Positions 12,501 to 27,500 of a DNA stretch of 64,000 nucleotides are shown one piece after another. The stretch lies in contig MEHQ01003146.1 in the NCBI GenBank assembly GCA_008828725.1, forward strand, positions 62,001-126,000, given 5' to 3'. Positions within the stretch are counted from its first letter, which is position 1. Every line of letters begins with the position of its first letter. The DNA comes from Saccharina japonica (Eukaryota; Sar; Phaeophyceae; Laminariales; Laminariaceae). The notes below the pieces were generated by a model. That model did not search any database. It was not told the DNA's origin and worked only from the letters and a program-made list of their open reading frames with translations. A program made the position numbers and the translations under genes.

Positions 12501-15500
12501 TTGCCGACAGAAGTGGGCAGCCTGCGCAATACTTAGTACCTCCGTGAGGCTCATGGAGCATCATAGTAGCCTATAAGCACGTTTACAGGGATAAAAACTT
12601 ACTGTTGTGTATCAGGTATATCATATGCGTTATGCTAGTTCGAGAGCCACCTTCGGCCAAAGGAAAGCAGAGCAATGCAAAAACACAAACCCGTTTTTAT
12701 TTTTCAACTTACAATACTATGCCTGGTATATTTTCGACATTTTTATGACTCCCGACAAAAAACAACCTTTCATCTGTTCCAATGCGCAGACCTACTCCCT
12801 GTGCGCAGTTTTGAAGAGCATATACCACGGGCAACACTTTGGTCTCAGGAGCCGGATCTCCCGGATGCATTTTTCATCGCGAAACGTGCCTCTCACTCAA
12901 CAACGACTCGCCACACCTCAGGTACAACTAAGACGAATCGGACAAATATTGGTAAATTTTGCTGCTGATAGCGTTTCGACTCAAGAGTGTCAACTACTGT
13001 AGGACGACGAGCACGTGTAGGCGACACTACCTTCCAACATCCGTAGCGCCCCGGCACGATTACAGCAGAGCGTATATAGAACACCAGGAGCTCCGAAACG
13101 ATGAAATGCTGTGCATCTTCGTTTCAGGATGCAAACACAGCAACGCCTGCGACCACTTGCAGATCAAGAAGCCCCGACACCCCCTGGAGTCTCTAACGAA
13201 AAAGCGAAAGGGTGATGGGGAGCAGGTCTGACCATGTTTAATTGAACTTGAGTTATGCCGTGGACGCGGGCTACGGTAGAGGAGGTATACCTTATTTTGG
13301 CTGAATCGTTTTCTGAACGATCGGGCTCCTTAACCCAAATTCGTCGGACTTTCATTTTTGTGACGAATAATGTTTCAGAGTATACTTTGGTCATGAGAGT
13401 TATCATCCGGCAGAACTTGATTTTCCTCCAAAATCGTTTTCCCGGCGACGTATGACGCCCCTAAAGCGAGGGGAGCTCAGAACAAACATGGTGCACCTCT
13501 ATCGTAGCATGCGTCCGTGTTCAGTAAATAGTGATGGTATGGTGTCGTTGTACCAGAAATAGCATTGCTGACTGTAAACATACCGAAATACGTTATTTTC
13601 GAATGACTCAAATACATCATGTTTTGCTTTGAACTTCAGGGGCCCCTCAAAGCGATTCTTGTATCACCTAAAACCACTTCGTTTTCGTTCAGGGCTGATT
13701 ATAATGGGCCGTGTTTTCTAGGCTGTTCCTCAAAATGAACAGGCAGCTTTCGTCCTGCCTTTGGCACGGAGACATTGGTTTAACAACAAGTTCAACTTAG
13801 ATATAAATGCTCCTTGTTCTTGCTACTGGAGACTTTCTGTCCTGTCCATTTTCAGCCTTAACGAAATTGCAGTAAATGCCTCAATATATTATACACTCAC
13901 CGTCGTTGGGTTGCTTGCGGACACCATGTGTCCGGTTGGATCGGTGACGAAGAGTTGTAGGTAGTGGTCCGACTCCCACTCCAGTTTGATCCGCAGCTCC
14001 TCGCTACAGCCCTCGTTAACCACGTCGACCTCGAACACCGTGTCGTATGGGCAGTTTTTTTCCTCTCCGGCATCGTCAGGGTCAAGCAGGGCAAAGCTGA
14101 GGATGCTCCTGCTGAAGCCGACTCCGAGGCCGGTGGTCGTGGCCGTGAAGTTCCCCGAGTTGGGGTCGATCTCTCCCTGCCCGCGCACGAAGCCGATTTC
14201 CGAGTCCTCGTCGAGGCGGTAGAGGAAAAACGCGGCCGAGGGGCCAAGGGGTGTGCCGTCGTCTCTCTCGAAGTTTCCAGACAGAGTGACCGTTCCCGGC
14301 TCTTCTCCTTCGATCACGATTAACCCGATCGAGGAACTTCCATCATAGATAGCGGCGGATCCAGGGCCGGCCCACCCTCCCGCCGCCTTAACGAAACAAA
14401 AACGCAAACAATACGAAGGAAGAGCAGCGATGGCGATTACAGTACAAGCTTGGAAGAGCTGCAAACAGTTGGTCGTGTTTTTCACGAAACGAAATTCTCC
14501 GAACCTGTGCCAGGTTCCTCCTCCAAGTTTGTGCATTCTGTTTTTAAATATTTCAGGAGTGGTTCAAGGTTGATCAACGCAGCTCCCAGTGCAAAGGCAA
14601 TATCTCAATCATCATGAGGTTCGCGCCTACTGCTGAAATCCTAGACGCACATCGACGGGGCTGCTCGTTGGGCCTGGCGGCCTTGCCCGACCCCGAGTAC
14701 TTTAGCTACAGGTGCAAAGAGTGGCGTCAAATTCTACATATTAAACTCGAGAAAACAGTGCCAGATTTTCATACCCCGATGTTTGAAAGGTGCAACACCG
14801 GCAAGCTTTTTGTGACATTATGTGGTTAACCATTATTATATGTGTTGTGGTTAACCATTATTATATGTGTTTTCTCAAATTCGTCGACAGACCCTGTTCG
14901 TGAGTGAAGAACTTCGACCGCTCCACGTTCACGGTTGTTGTGCCCGTTTTTCGATAGCACACCATGCACAATTATACTGACTGTGGGTGTTTGACGCGTT
15001 GCGACTCATCTTTGTGAGTTAACATCTCCGTCGGAACACCTTCCCCCTGGACAAGCCGCGGCCACAGGTGTTGACGCTTTGATACAGGCTACGATAGGAG
15101 AGGCGCCTGTTGTTTCCACGTGCCTCCTTGCATTGGCGCTTCCATAACCCACCGCAAATCTGACATGTAAACCAACTGAAAAACTTCAACGCGATGGCCT
15201 AGGACTATCGACAGAAGAAGTCACCCCTGAAACATCAATGGGGTTTAACTGATCACGCAGGTCTGATTGCTAACAGTCCGCCAGAAATTGTTTGGCCCAA
15301 AACACAATAATACCCGTATCGTGGCCGGCGTGATTCAAAAGCCAAGGTTGTCTTCGTTACTGCTGTATGAAATGTGTGATACCAACTGCGAAAGAGGTAG
15401 CACGCTTTGGCGTACAACGTAATCTCTGCGAAACCGACGGGCTCCTGAACTGCAAAACGACCCTGTTCAGTTGCATTACAATTCAAGACGCATAAATACG

Positions 15501-18500
15501 TTGCAGTCGTTATCTGTACACCAGGGAAATGGTAACTACCTATAAGGGGGAAGGGGGCACGTGCCGTGTATGTGCACAACAATGTTATGTTTCGAGAGTA
15601 CATAGCATTGCAACTAGAGAGCTGCACAGAGTATTGGTCCACCCTGATCGTGTAGGCTGCGTCTATCGCGCAGAGGGTTCAGCCTAAGCCCTAGCGGCTA
15701 AGACACGCCAAAAACGGGTTAAGACAAGTACCCTAAGGCCCGCCGCAGGCGAAACAAATTGGGGTAAGACACGCTTTAAGACATTTGTCTTAAGCGCCTT
15801 TTATTGTCTTAAATGTCTTACTTGGATAAGGCATTTCCCTTAAAAAAATGTCTTGGGACGTGTCTTACTGCATGTTCTCGCCCTAGCAGGCGTTTCTATC
15901 AGGTACACTAAAATCCACAACCTTTGTCAAGCGGATTTCGCTCGAAATCGGTGTGCTATCTTCCTTGAGGCAATACATAACGACGGATATATCCTTACCA
16001 TTGCCTATTTCGCCCTTCATAAAGAGATACCTGGTACGAAGTATGGTGTGCATACGATCCCCTACACAAAATTAAAATATTACGATGATAAACACAAAAT
16101 CTGGGATTATCACGCCGGTTATATGTTATATGGGCTTGAGGTTTGCTCACGTTCTCAAAAAAGGCAAACCAAGGGATTGATCACTGCTCCCTTTTTTCTT
16201 TTTTTCCCCGTCAGTTTCGCCCAAAAACAATATAATCCTAAAAATGTGCGTAGTCCACCAAAAAAATATGAAAATAAACAGCACTAATGAATGGCTTTGG
16301 AAGTCTTGGACGAAGCACGTGCCTATTCTCGTATCTCACACAGGAAAAACGGTGTGAGAAAGCGGGGAGGAAAATTGAAAAGTGCACTTCATAGTGGCTG
16401 GCCTAGCTCGCACATAGCATTGTACAGATTGTACATCATAATCCAATGTCGAAGCTTGTATGCCCACACCTCTATCTGATGATAGCAAGCGGTAAAACAG
16501 CTCAGCATACATAATCAGCAGTGCGGGTGCGTGCAAGCACCAGCAGGAAAGAACGTAAACAACACAATAACAGCGGACTGCATAAATTCAGTGTACAGCA
16601 GTATATCGCTTTGTTGTGATCGATGGTAAGATATTCGTAGTTGTTGATTTATTCGTAGTACGTACGTATAACCGTTCTCTCCTCTCAGCTCCAGCAAAAC
16701 CAAGGTAATTCGTACTCACATTCAGTGAAATATAGAATTACACTGTTTGCCTTGGGGTCACGGGTAATTTTGGTGCGAAACAAATGAGTTATTGCCTCCT
16801 TTCGAGTGCAGGGAAGCTGCCCTACAAAAATAAGACACGTAAGGGACGGAACAGCGTCGAAGACAAGCCCCTGCTGAAAAAGGGCTCGAACACATTCTTC
16901 AAGACATATCTTAGCCGCCCCGGACCCCGTTTTTAAGGGTTTCGTACCAAACGGCGTTATTTTCGTGCTCAAAAACTACCTTATTGCCCCTTTTGGAGCG
17001 CAGGGACGTTGCCTTACGAAAATAAGACACTTATGGGATGAAACAGCGTCTAAGACAAGCCCCTGCTGAGAAGGGGCTCTAAGACATTCTTTAAGACATG
17101 TCTTAGCCGCTAGAGCTTAGTTCAGCCTTCCCCTCGATCACAAACCCTGTTTCAATATATTTTTGGTTTGGGAACCACTAAGCCACCATCTGAACAGAAT
17201 AAAATAACGCGACAGATACTCACGTCGGCGATCATGGCGTCGGCGACGTTTTGTGGCACGTCCAAGTTCCTTAGCGCTGAAGAGCAGGCATCGAAAAACA
17301 AAAACCATCCGGTAGGGCATGCACGTCAGGGAAACGGCATTGCACAGGGGGTGTCTCTCGTATTGAAGCCATATACAAGGGGTAGAGCGCAACACGCTAT
17401 ATCGGTCCAGGGCTAACGTTGGTTTATTGATCAAAACAACAAACTATAGCAGACGTATTATGCTAAAAGGCCAGCAACTAGAACTGAAGAGGTTGATCAG
17501 AGAAATATACCCTATAGCAGACGCATCCTGCTATATGACCAGCGTAAACATTGTTAAACAGCCCGTATGTTTCTCCAAAGCACTACTCTGCAGCAGCTCT
17601 CCACATAATCTTGATACTCGGTGATGTCTATCGGGCATAGGCATAGGTTTCGGGTTAGCGCTCAAGAAGGTCGATCGGAAAACGGCCGGAGTGACGTATC
17701 GATGCCAGGACTCGCACTGTCGAGGTCTGGCGATAATCGTCTATGATAACGCACATAGCAATCCAACATTGTTACGGTCGGGGTTCGAGTTGCAGCTGCA
17801 GGGTGCGTAATCAGAGCCCGAAACACCTACTACGTAGGAAAATGCATGTCACAAGTCAGAATGGCATCGGAGTTGCATGGCTCTGCCCTCCCTCGCACGA
17901 TATCCCAGCATTGCTCACAAGGTCGACGTCAAACACACCTGCATCAGTGCAAAACGTCGAACCACCACGAGCAACCACTCCTGAGGGGCATCTTGTGCAG
18001 GGCGGGAAGCCGGTGGAGCTGATCGAGTCCTGAGGGCATTTGTCTGGATATGCATGAGGAAAGACGGGAGGAAAATTAAACCAGAACACACCAGCCGTGG
18101 TAGTTGAAGAGTGATAAAGCTGGACATGGGAGACAAACTTCGTGAAAGTCCAGTGCCAACTACACATACTTGTGGGCTTTCGTTTAGTCTGCCGAGAGCC
18201 CCCAGGTGTCGTTGTACGGGAGACGCGTGCTTTGATAGAGGTAGCACGTTTAAGCTGAGACGTCTTCGGTATGACGGTTTTTTCTGAAGCCAAAATCGTC
18301 GGAATTTGATTTTTTTTGCGTGGTACTATTGACGCATGCTACGGTAGAGGTGAACCAAGTTTTTGTCTGATTGTGGCCGCTTAAGGAGCTCTACACCTCC
18401 ACCCAAAAACTGATTGTGGGAGAGTCGTCCCACGGTAGGGGCGCAGCAGAATGTTTTGAGCTCCTCACATGAGCTCAATATCTCACCCGAAACATGACCT

Positions 18501-21500
18501 CGGAGACATTCGTTCGCGCAACTCGATCAAAACGTTCAATGCGGTAGTCCAAAAACAAAACGTACCAGAGTGCAATAATAATTGCATCCGGTGGATACTC
18601 ACGTGAGGAGCTCAGCGGGTCATAAAATATTGAGCCAAAACGTGCTCCTACAGTGGGATTGCTCTGGACGAAACGAAAAAGGCTACGTACCCGATGACCG
18701 ATACCATGGCCCACGTATACAACGAACGATCTTGCAAGGCGAGAATGAACGTGCTCAGAACGATTTTGGGTCGAGAGGAGCCCGATCATCCAGAAACTGT
18801 CTACACATGCTACCTCTCTCGTAGCACTTGTCTGTTCGTCAGTTTTGGCTTAGGCCATGAGATTACTCATCGGTTAGCACTTTAACTTCCCTCCAAAAGC
18901 ATTTTTGGGGTGAGCCATAGAGGTCCTCAAGTGACCAGCGCTAGACAACAACATGGTGCATTTTTGCAGTAGCGTTGGCTCGAAGTTTATGGTTTTCGTT
19001 CTGCATTTTTGTCCACATGTTAACACGTTTTGCGCACGCGGGCCCGTCAAGGTCTTCCATAATGTATTGGCCACTCGATGGACGTGACTCTCACGACATC
19101 GTCACTTGTAAACATCAGCGTATTTGATGGATTATCGTCTCGTACAGCATGTGGAATTATTGATTTGAGTATGAGATGTATCAATGGATTTATTTGTATC
19201 GTCTCCTGGACAATGTCTGGTATCAAACATAAACTTATTCGACATGCCATTCCTTTGAAGAAAACACAAACACACTTTACAACCCACGCAATTCACGTTT
19301 GTCTTCTAAACACTATAAACGTATTATGTATTCCATGAACTCTCAAAAAAGGATCATGACGAAAAACAAATTCAAACTAGACACTCTTAATAAATCAAGT
19401 CTCACGTACGATATACAGAGCACTGCCCGCGGCTGCGGTATACACAGCGGTCGCAAAAACATGTTGACTGTCGGAGGAGATGAGGCTTATATTGGGTAGT
19501 GAGCGTTAGAGAGTCACCACGTCAGAAGGAGCCACATACCGTACGGAACGTTGGGTCCAATGTGCTCGGTTTCTCGGCAAACGGTATACTAATAGTGCTA
19601 AAAAAGACGAATATGGTAGGTTTGAAAGCTTATCGACCAGATTGATTCGAAAACACCCTGTTCGGTAATATTGACCTTCCCGTTATGGGAACATCGAGCG
19701 CTGAAAAACTTAGATCGCCCTAGCGCCAACTTGTCGCCCTTTTTGCGCGCGTCTCACCCCAGAAGACCCATACTTGGCTCAAAGGTCCGTGATGGATGTA
19801 GAATCAAACGTCTCGATATATCGAAAAAAATCGAACTTTTCTATACACTCGTACATCCATAAATCGGATGTACCTCTCCCTCAGTCCTCTGTCATCCCCC
19901 GTGTTATGTATGTGTTTATGCTTAACGTATTACAGGAATGGATCAAAATGTGACGTCTAGCAATCTCACGGTAGGGGTACCACGTTTAGGCTCAATATTT
20001 TCTGACCGGTTGTGCTCCTCACGTCAGTAACTACTAACCACCGGATACTATTAATATTTTACTGATATTTCTGTTTTTGGACTACCGCATTGGACGGTTT
20101 GGTCAGGTTGCGCGAGCGAATGTTTACGAAGTCATGTTTCGGGTGATACATTGAGCTCCTCATTTGCGGAGCTCAGAGAGCTCTGCTGCGCCCCTACCGT
20201 GCGATGACTCTAAATCGTTGTCAAGTAGTGTTGATGTTTTTCTTTCGATCCGTTGTCGGATCGTTTCGAACACAAGCATTTCGTTTTATGCCCCCAATAC
20301 CGATACGTGCTCACCGTAATTCTCGTTGGTGCAGTCGCTCTCGGCGTAGCTGGTCACCGTCGCGACAAACCGTTCCGTCTCGGTTTGGTCCCGGGAGAAC
20401 TCGCCCCCCGCGGTCCACAACAACTCGCCCCCGGAACGCGCGGTGATTGTCCACTTTGTTCCCTCACCACCGGTCCCCCAAACTTCGTAGTCGCCCAGCA
20501 CGGCATCCTTGGCGACGTCAAGGCCATTGAGACTCAAGTAGGCCTCGGAATGAACCTCTCCTTTGTAGCCGCTAACCCACATGCCAACATCCTGTGTGGG
20601 GAGTGTTTATGTCGTATGCGAATAATGTTCCAACTGTAAGATCGCAGTGACATTTTGGGTCGATATTTGCTTTGGATACCGTGTATACTGCTGTTCGACG
20701 CGTGCTACGATAGATAGCGGTCGCACTTTTTTTTGGCTGAATTTATTTCTGAATGATCGGACTAACCCTTGATCCAAACTGGCCTGTATTACATTCTGGC
20801 GGTGGAATGTTTTCAGTGTGCAGACACGCCATGGGAATGTTCAACGGGTGTGACCTTCTATTTAGGCTCCAAAATCTGTTTTTGGGTGATATGTAGAGCA
20901 TCAAGTAAGCGAGGAGCCCCAGAAAAGGGCATGGTGCATCGTTACCGGACCATGCGTCGTTCCATCTGTAGGATCACATGAATAGATTGGTGGGTGTTGC
21001 TTTGAGTACCGTGCATTAGATTATTTGTTGGTGCATTCGCCGACTCCAGAAATGTTTAGAGCCTTGTCCTGTGACGGCCTTCTTGATGTTTTTGGCGATT
21101 ATTTTCTTTTCCGGGAACATCAACATTCACTACCACTAACACCAGCACCAACAGCATCACCAACACGAACAACATGAACTGCTTGGAGCCTCCTTTGGCA
21201 TCGTGCTAAGTAGATGTTTAACGAGTATTGAATGTGGGACCAACCACACCATCGACACTAGCATGGCCATCAGTATCACGTCCACCACCCACGGCAACAG
21301 CCCAACGATCATCACCAAGAACGACAACACCTCTATCTACAACAGCAATTCAAAATTGAACATGTGGCACCTCGTAAAGTGACGAAATTATGTACACGGG
21401 GGGGGGCAAGCAGACGGGGAGCGGGGGTAGACTCGAGCCACGTGGAACGAAAACTACCACACTAACTTCAGGTCCCATATATCTCTTTTTGTTCGCGGAT

Positions 21501-24500
21501 AGCATTTTAATTTTCTCGTATATTTTGTTTGTTTTGTTTAGGCGCCAACGTATGATGCCAGACAGCCCCGTTGTTTCCCGTCGCGTTTTTGTATCTTCAC
21601 GTCCCCAACCGGCCAATGAGTTCTACGTTATTGCTTTTGCCGTCAGTGTTTGCCTCGCGGATCCCAACATGGGGAGATGTACAGATGAACTTCGTACGTA
21701 GATATTTCGTTTTTTTTTTTCCTTCTGGATTTTCGCTATTATCTACCGTAAAGGGGTAGCATCTAAACGTTCGCAGTCTTAACAACTCCAGAAGCTTTAT
21801 GTATACCTCAAGGCCAGCATGAACGAACAAGTCCAAAAAGCTTAGGTGTATGTTGACTCATGCTAGGGTAGAGGTGCACCTGTATACAGGACATTTTCTG
21901 AGGGTGGTGGTCACTTGAGAAGCCCTAAACCTCACCCGAAAAGTGTTTTTAGATGAACAAAAAAAGTTGTGCCTACCCGATAAACAAACAATCCCGTGGC
22001 CTCAAGTATAAAAAGAAAAAAAAAAAAAAAAGCGACACAAGAGTAAAATTCCGACGATTGTTCGGGTTAAGGAGCAATTCCGTCATTCACAAACATTTCC
22101 AGCGAAAATGTGCTACCTCTATCGTACCACGCGTCATTAGGTAAATACACCCCGAACCCTCTATCGTAGCACGCGTCGTTATGTAAATACACCCCGAACA
22201 TGCTCGTAAAAGACGACACAAGCCTCCCGGCCCTAAACTGTGGTCTGCTATCTAGTGCGTACAGTGTCATATTAATATTAATATCATTGTTCCATCCGAT
22301 AATGTGCGCAGCATGAGCTTCAACGATGATCACTCATGACATTCCCGACAGCAGAAAACCACGGAAGCCAAGGAAACCTATGTGCAAAGTATAACGTCCT
22401 TCTATGTCTACTTCCCGCCAATTACAATCCACAATTCTTCATTTGTTGTCCTTGCGTCTCATATTGTTCTACTGGCTAAAATACCACGTCCTAATTACAA
22501 GTGGTTTGTTTTGCTTGTGACGAACCAATTAACCTGATAAAATATCTTCGACTATGGTCTCAAATCGGACGGTCTTCAAATTTGAACACCGTGTAAGACA
22601 GTATCCGTAACCGTAAGGGGGGGCGTCGATCTGCTCACCCCGAGCTCCGGCAAGCGGCTGTGGTCGGCCACTTCGACTCCTCCCGGTTCGATGACATGGA
22701 GGTTGAGGCTCCGGCCGCTCCTGTCCCAAGAGGCGGTGATGTGGAGGGCAGCCTCTGTAGACCCGGTTGAGCACGCTTGTACAGATATGTGCGGGGCATC
22801 GTCATGGACAAGGGTGGGGAAAACAAACACAAGATGCTGAAACAATTGGGAATACTTTGTTGCACATCGTTCTTACGACAACAGCTTCGGCAGATGGATG
22901 CTCTCGATGTTCTTGTTGGTCGCGTAAACGGGGGAGTTTTGATGGACAATGTGACGCGTGCTACGATAGAGGTACTGTAGTACTTTTTGGCTATTTTACT
23001 TCCTGAATGACGGTGCTCCTAAACCAAAAATCGTCAGAATGGCATTTTTTGTGCGAATATGCTTGCGCGTATACTCGGGCCGTGGAATTGTTCATCGAGA
23101 TGCGCTTTTATGTTATCTTAAACTCAGGTTTTGGGCGAAGTAGAGCTCCTTGAGAGACCAAGCTCAGAAAAAAACTGGATGCACGTCTACCGTCGTTGCG
23201 CGTGTCATGTGTGTGAAAAGCAATACCTGGTACGTTAAATACGGGGGGGGGGGTGTACTCTAGTAGTGCATACAACAGTAGGTATGTACATCTGCGCACT
23301 CTGGTGGAACATGCATGTGGTCGGCATCATAAGCAGGGTTTCCAGCTTTGGTGAAATGGGCAAATACGGTAAACCTGTATGCGGGAACAGTTTTGGAGTA
23401 GTACCACATTTAATTAATTGTGTATACTAATTCTATCCGATTGTATGCGACTTGAGCTTTGACGTTGATCACCCCAACACATTCCGGAAAGAAGATCACT
23501 GAAAAAACGAAAAAATAAAATGTTGTTTATCGTTGGGGGGGTAGTCTGATTTTCACTACCTACCACGTTTACTCCACTCGGGCGAGTGGCTCTGTACCTC
23601 CCTCAACACTGGACGCAGCAATGTGTTGCTGTCGCAGACCATTCAGAACAGAAAAAAAGTTATCCCACACTAATTCCAAGTAGTTTGTCCCCAAAAAGGT
23701 GGGACCAATTCTTAAGGGGTTAACCAACTCCACCCACCATCGTTGGAAGAGTCAGCTGTGTTCAACACGTTGTTCGTGTTGTGACTTCAGGTCGTCAGTT
23801 TGCACCGTCCACTTTACTCAGGGTCAGTGTTTGTACTCTGTAAGCCACATGCTCAGGAAGAGCTGCCCCGTCAGATTTATGAGCGGTTCCTCCCTCAAGG
23901 AGCTCTATACCTGCCCCATCACCCAGATTTCGAAAAACATGGAAAAGTGCAAGCCGATGAAGGTATAATACACCACTTCAAGTTGCAACCACCTCAAACA
24001 AAAAACAGTGCCGACGAGTTCGGGTTAACCCCTTAAGAACTGGTCCCACGAAATTGGGGGACAAACCACTTGGAATTTGTATGGGGTACATGTTTTGAGT
24101 TCTGAATGGGTTGAAGAGCCCGCGCCAGTTTATACTACGTTTCGGCCGTTACGTGCTAAACCATATCGGGGAACGCCTCGCGAGTATAGCCCCCAACATG
24201 TTCGGAGTCCCCCAACAATGTATAGGTGCGCCTCTATCGTTACTATGACATCTCCAATCGCGAGGCACTCGGTGTCTTGAGACCCATAACCTATATATGG
24301 ACGAGAGAGTTGGTGGAGGGGAGCTGCACTGTTTGTAGGACCACGAGTGCACGCCGATGGCAGATTATGATGTTACCCTTATCTATACAGGCGCATCCCC
24401 GAGGTAAAGGTTGATGCACGTTTTCGTCTCCTGAGGCGATAGTTTATGAAAAGGTTGAGCTCACCAAATTAGCAAACTGGTCACCGTTGAATATGATGTT

Positions 24501-27500
24501 CTGTTACCTGAGTTGTACATACAAAACCATATTTGGTTTAGGTCTACTATACCGCATACCAATAAACGTGGACAGGTTTCGCAAACAATATTTTCTCTCA
24601 AAGTTAACGCTCCGGTGAAATATTGAGCTCCTCAAGCGAGGAGCTCCGAAATAAGACACCATCTCTACCGTGACATGACTCTGCACGGAGAGACAACTCC
24701 ATTGTGATACCGACGCGTGCTACGGTGAGAGGTAGCACTGTTTGGCTGAATCGTTTTCTGAAGGATCTATTAAAGGCTCCTTAACCCAAATTCGTCTGAA
24801 TTTCATTTTTGTGACGAAATATGTTTCAGGGTATACTTCGGTCGTGAGATTCCTTACCCGGCAGCACTTTTATTTTCCTCCAAAACCATTTCTTCGGTGA
24901 GGTGTGGCGCTCCTCAAGTGAGGAGCTCAGAAAATACATGGTGCGCCTCTATCGGAGCATGCGTCTACCGGTACACGAAGATGGCATGTTTGCGAGTATG
25001 TTTGCGATAACAGACGGCATACACACCGCCGTATCATACCTGTGGGAATGATCGCTGGCGTCGGTGCTGGTGTGGCGACTGGAACCGAGGCCACGGAACC
25101 GAAAACAAGTAGCGACGACAGCGATCGAAAGCGAAAGGGGGATCGGTTACCTATACACATGTACATTATTATGCACTGCCCAAAGAGGTCGACAATGCTA
25201 GAGGGCGTTGCCACCATTCAGTGGGACCCACCAGTGTACACTTTCAATGTTTTGTTTTACATAAAGCGTCGTTGACTGCACATTTTATCTATCTCACGAA
25301 GATCGCATTTGAGCTGAGCAGGTACAGCCACACTCACTATCGACGAAATACACATAGACAAATAGAATGACGTCCTCGAGCAGGCGTGTGATGCTGATAG
25401 TTTGTGTGTCATCCGTCATCGGACAATGTCTTGTGAGTATTAATCTCAACGCCGACTACTCACGGGCCTTCACCGTACAAAGTAGAAAGCCCGACGTATC
25501 ATGGAACAGATTAGGCAAACCCAGACGTTGCCGGCTCACACCGCCACACATGGTGGGCACGATTAGATTCAACACCACCCATCCTTTCTTCAATATACCT
25601 CAACTACTTCAGGAGCATCCGACGTCTCTGCTGCATGTGATACACCACGCCAACCTCCCGCTGGCGCTTGCGAATGCCCATCGCGGGACGAGCTAACACA
25701 GCCTACTAGTGTAATGTAGGTCACCATCGAGCGGACCATCACGAGCTAAGCAACGATTGCAAGATTAATCGCACCCACGTCCACCCACCTATGCTAAGTA
25801 GGGTACGTGGCAACACAACGTCGTCCTGAATATTGACGAACAAATATAGGTATGTATATACCTTGTTGTGGGGTTATAGGAAAATCACAACGATGTCGTG
25901 TGATAGTTGGAATGATTACGAGCCGGCTTGACAAGAGTATGTGCCCTCTGTGATCAACAAGACACTGCGCTCCTGTTCGACTCACGGCAAGTCGCAGATT
26001 GGTATAGACTCATCGACATGTCGCCGCCGCACGTAGACGAGGGGTCGCCGGCGCACGGCGTGTTGCAGGTGCCGGCTCCGTGGCGATCGAAGTCTATGTT
26101 CGTATCAAGCTCTGTGATTTCGCAGCCCGCGCACCAGCACCTAGATTAGTGTTTGTGCAGCGAGCAGAGCAGAGGGAAGCGTATTAATATTTTACGAATC
26201 TTGGGAGGTTTCATTTTACTTACGGGACCTTCTTGAAACATCAGTGGACAGCCGATTTTGTAAATTGAGAATTGCCTTTCCGATGAGAATGAAAATCGAA
26301 AATATATATTTTTTAATGTGAGAGATGTACTTTCCTCACAGTTATTGTTTCCACTGTAAACTATTGCCAGTTGTGACAACCGTCGATGACAAAATAAAAA
26401 CAAAAAAACGGCAACGACAATCTCAAGATATCGAAGATCCCAGATAATCTGGATTTATAGGCGACACACCTCGCTCATGAATGCAAGTTCCCTTAAATTC
26501 TTGATTTCTCGAGCCTGTCAAAGTTGATTTCATTTTGTGTTTCGTGGATCGATACGTACCATCGAGGAACATACTTTCTAGGTCAAATTTTGACCGTGAG
26601 GCTGTTTCTTAAGGAAGTTCGGATTTGTTTCAGTTCGATTTGTTTTTTTCAGCCCATTATTGATGTTTTTGACCGGGAATGCGGGCTAATCGGCCGTGGG
26701 CTTCTCGGGATGAGTGCGCCCAACATCTCAGAGGTATCCAACGCAAAAATCCGCTTCTCCATCGAAGCATTTTCAAGTTCTTGAGGTATGTGGCATTGCG
26801 AATAATATCCAACAAATAACATTCCAGAGGCACAAACTATTCAAAATTTCCGTAATTTCTGACTGGAAAGTACCTCAAATTGTATTTGATGTCTGTTGTT
26901 CGATTTGTGATAATGCTGGATATTTCAAACTGCTTCGATGGAGAAGCGGATTTTTTGGTGGGGTACCTGTGGGATGGTAGAAGAATGCATTCCGAGAAGC
27001 GCACGACCCTTTCGACGGCGTTCCGGGTCAAAAACATCAATAAATGGCCGAAAAAAACAAATCGAACTGAAACAAATCGTTAAGAAACAGCCTGAGAGAA
27101 ATACAACTCTTAAAAAATAGCGAAGCACTAAATAGATTTTAATTCTGATTGGATAGACAATTCTCGATTAGGAAACTGGGCTGGTAGTGGTTCTTGAAAT
27201 AGAGGTACATCAGTGCAGCTGCGCGAGATGTTTGTTTTGTTTGTTCGTTTTGCAACAGCCACATGTACGTTCCAGCGCATCGGGCAAACCGTTGTCGCGG
27301 GTGTGTTTAGCATACGCCCCTCACCTTCTGTCGCGCAGAGGATTTCGTATTCCCAATATTCGTGGACTACAGTCGAGTGTAACCAATTCAAGGTCAAGCT
27401 TTTTGCGTTATACCAGAGCAAGTACACATACATTTATTTTACCAGAACAAGGTACACATACATTTCGGTTGGGGGGGGGGGGGGCACGAGGAATTGACCA

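Larger units (their letters stand above)
15640..17150 (-). mobile_element. SINE fragment split by the hAT element at 15685
   Basis: TAGGCTGCGTCTATCGCGCAGAGGGTTCAGCC precedes the element and TTCCCCTCGATC follows; copy 4 has the continuous TCGCGCAGAGGGTTCAGCCTTTCC-type sequence at 38512. Only short pieces remain. Confidence 0.6.

Noticed and set aside
13889-14536. Translating the exon 10 frame from the upstream Met (MHKLGGGTWHRFGEF) as a separate gene
   Set aside because: That part is AT-rich intron; the pyrimidine tract and AAG acceptor at 14387, and phase agreement with exon 9, make it an internal exon.
15853-16287. 144-codon plus frame as the transposase of the hAT-type element
   Set aside because: No DDE-type or hAT dimerisation motif could be seen and the element is only 1.4 kb; treated as non-autonomous.
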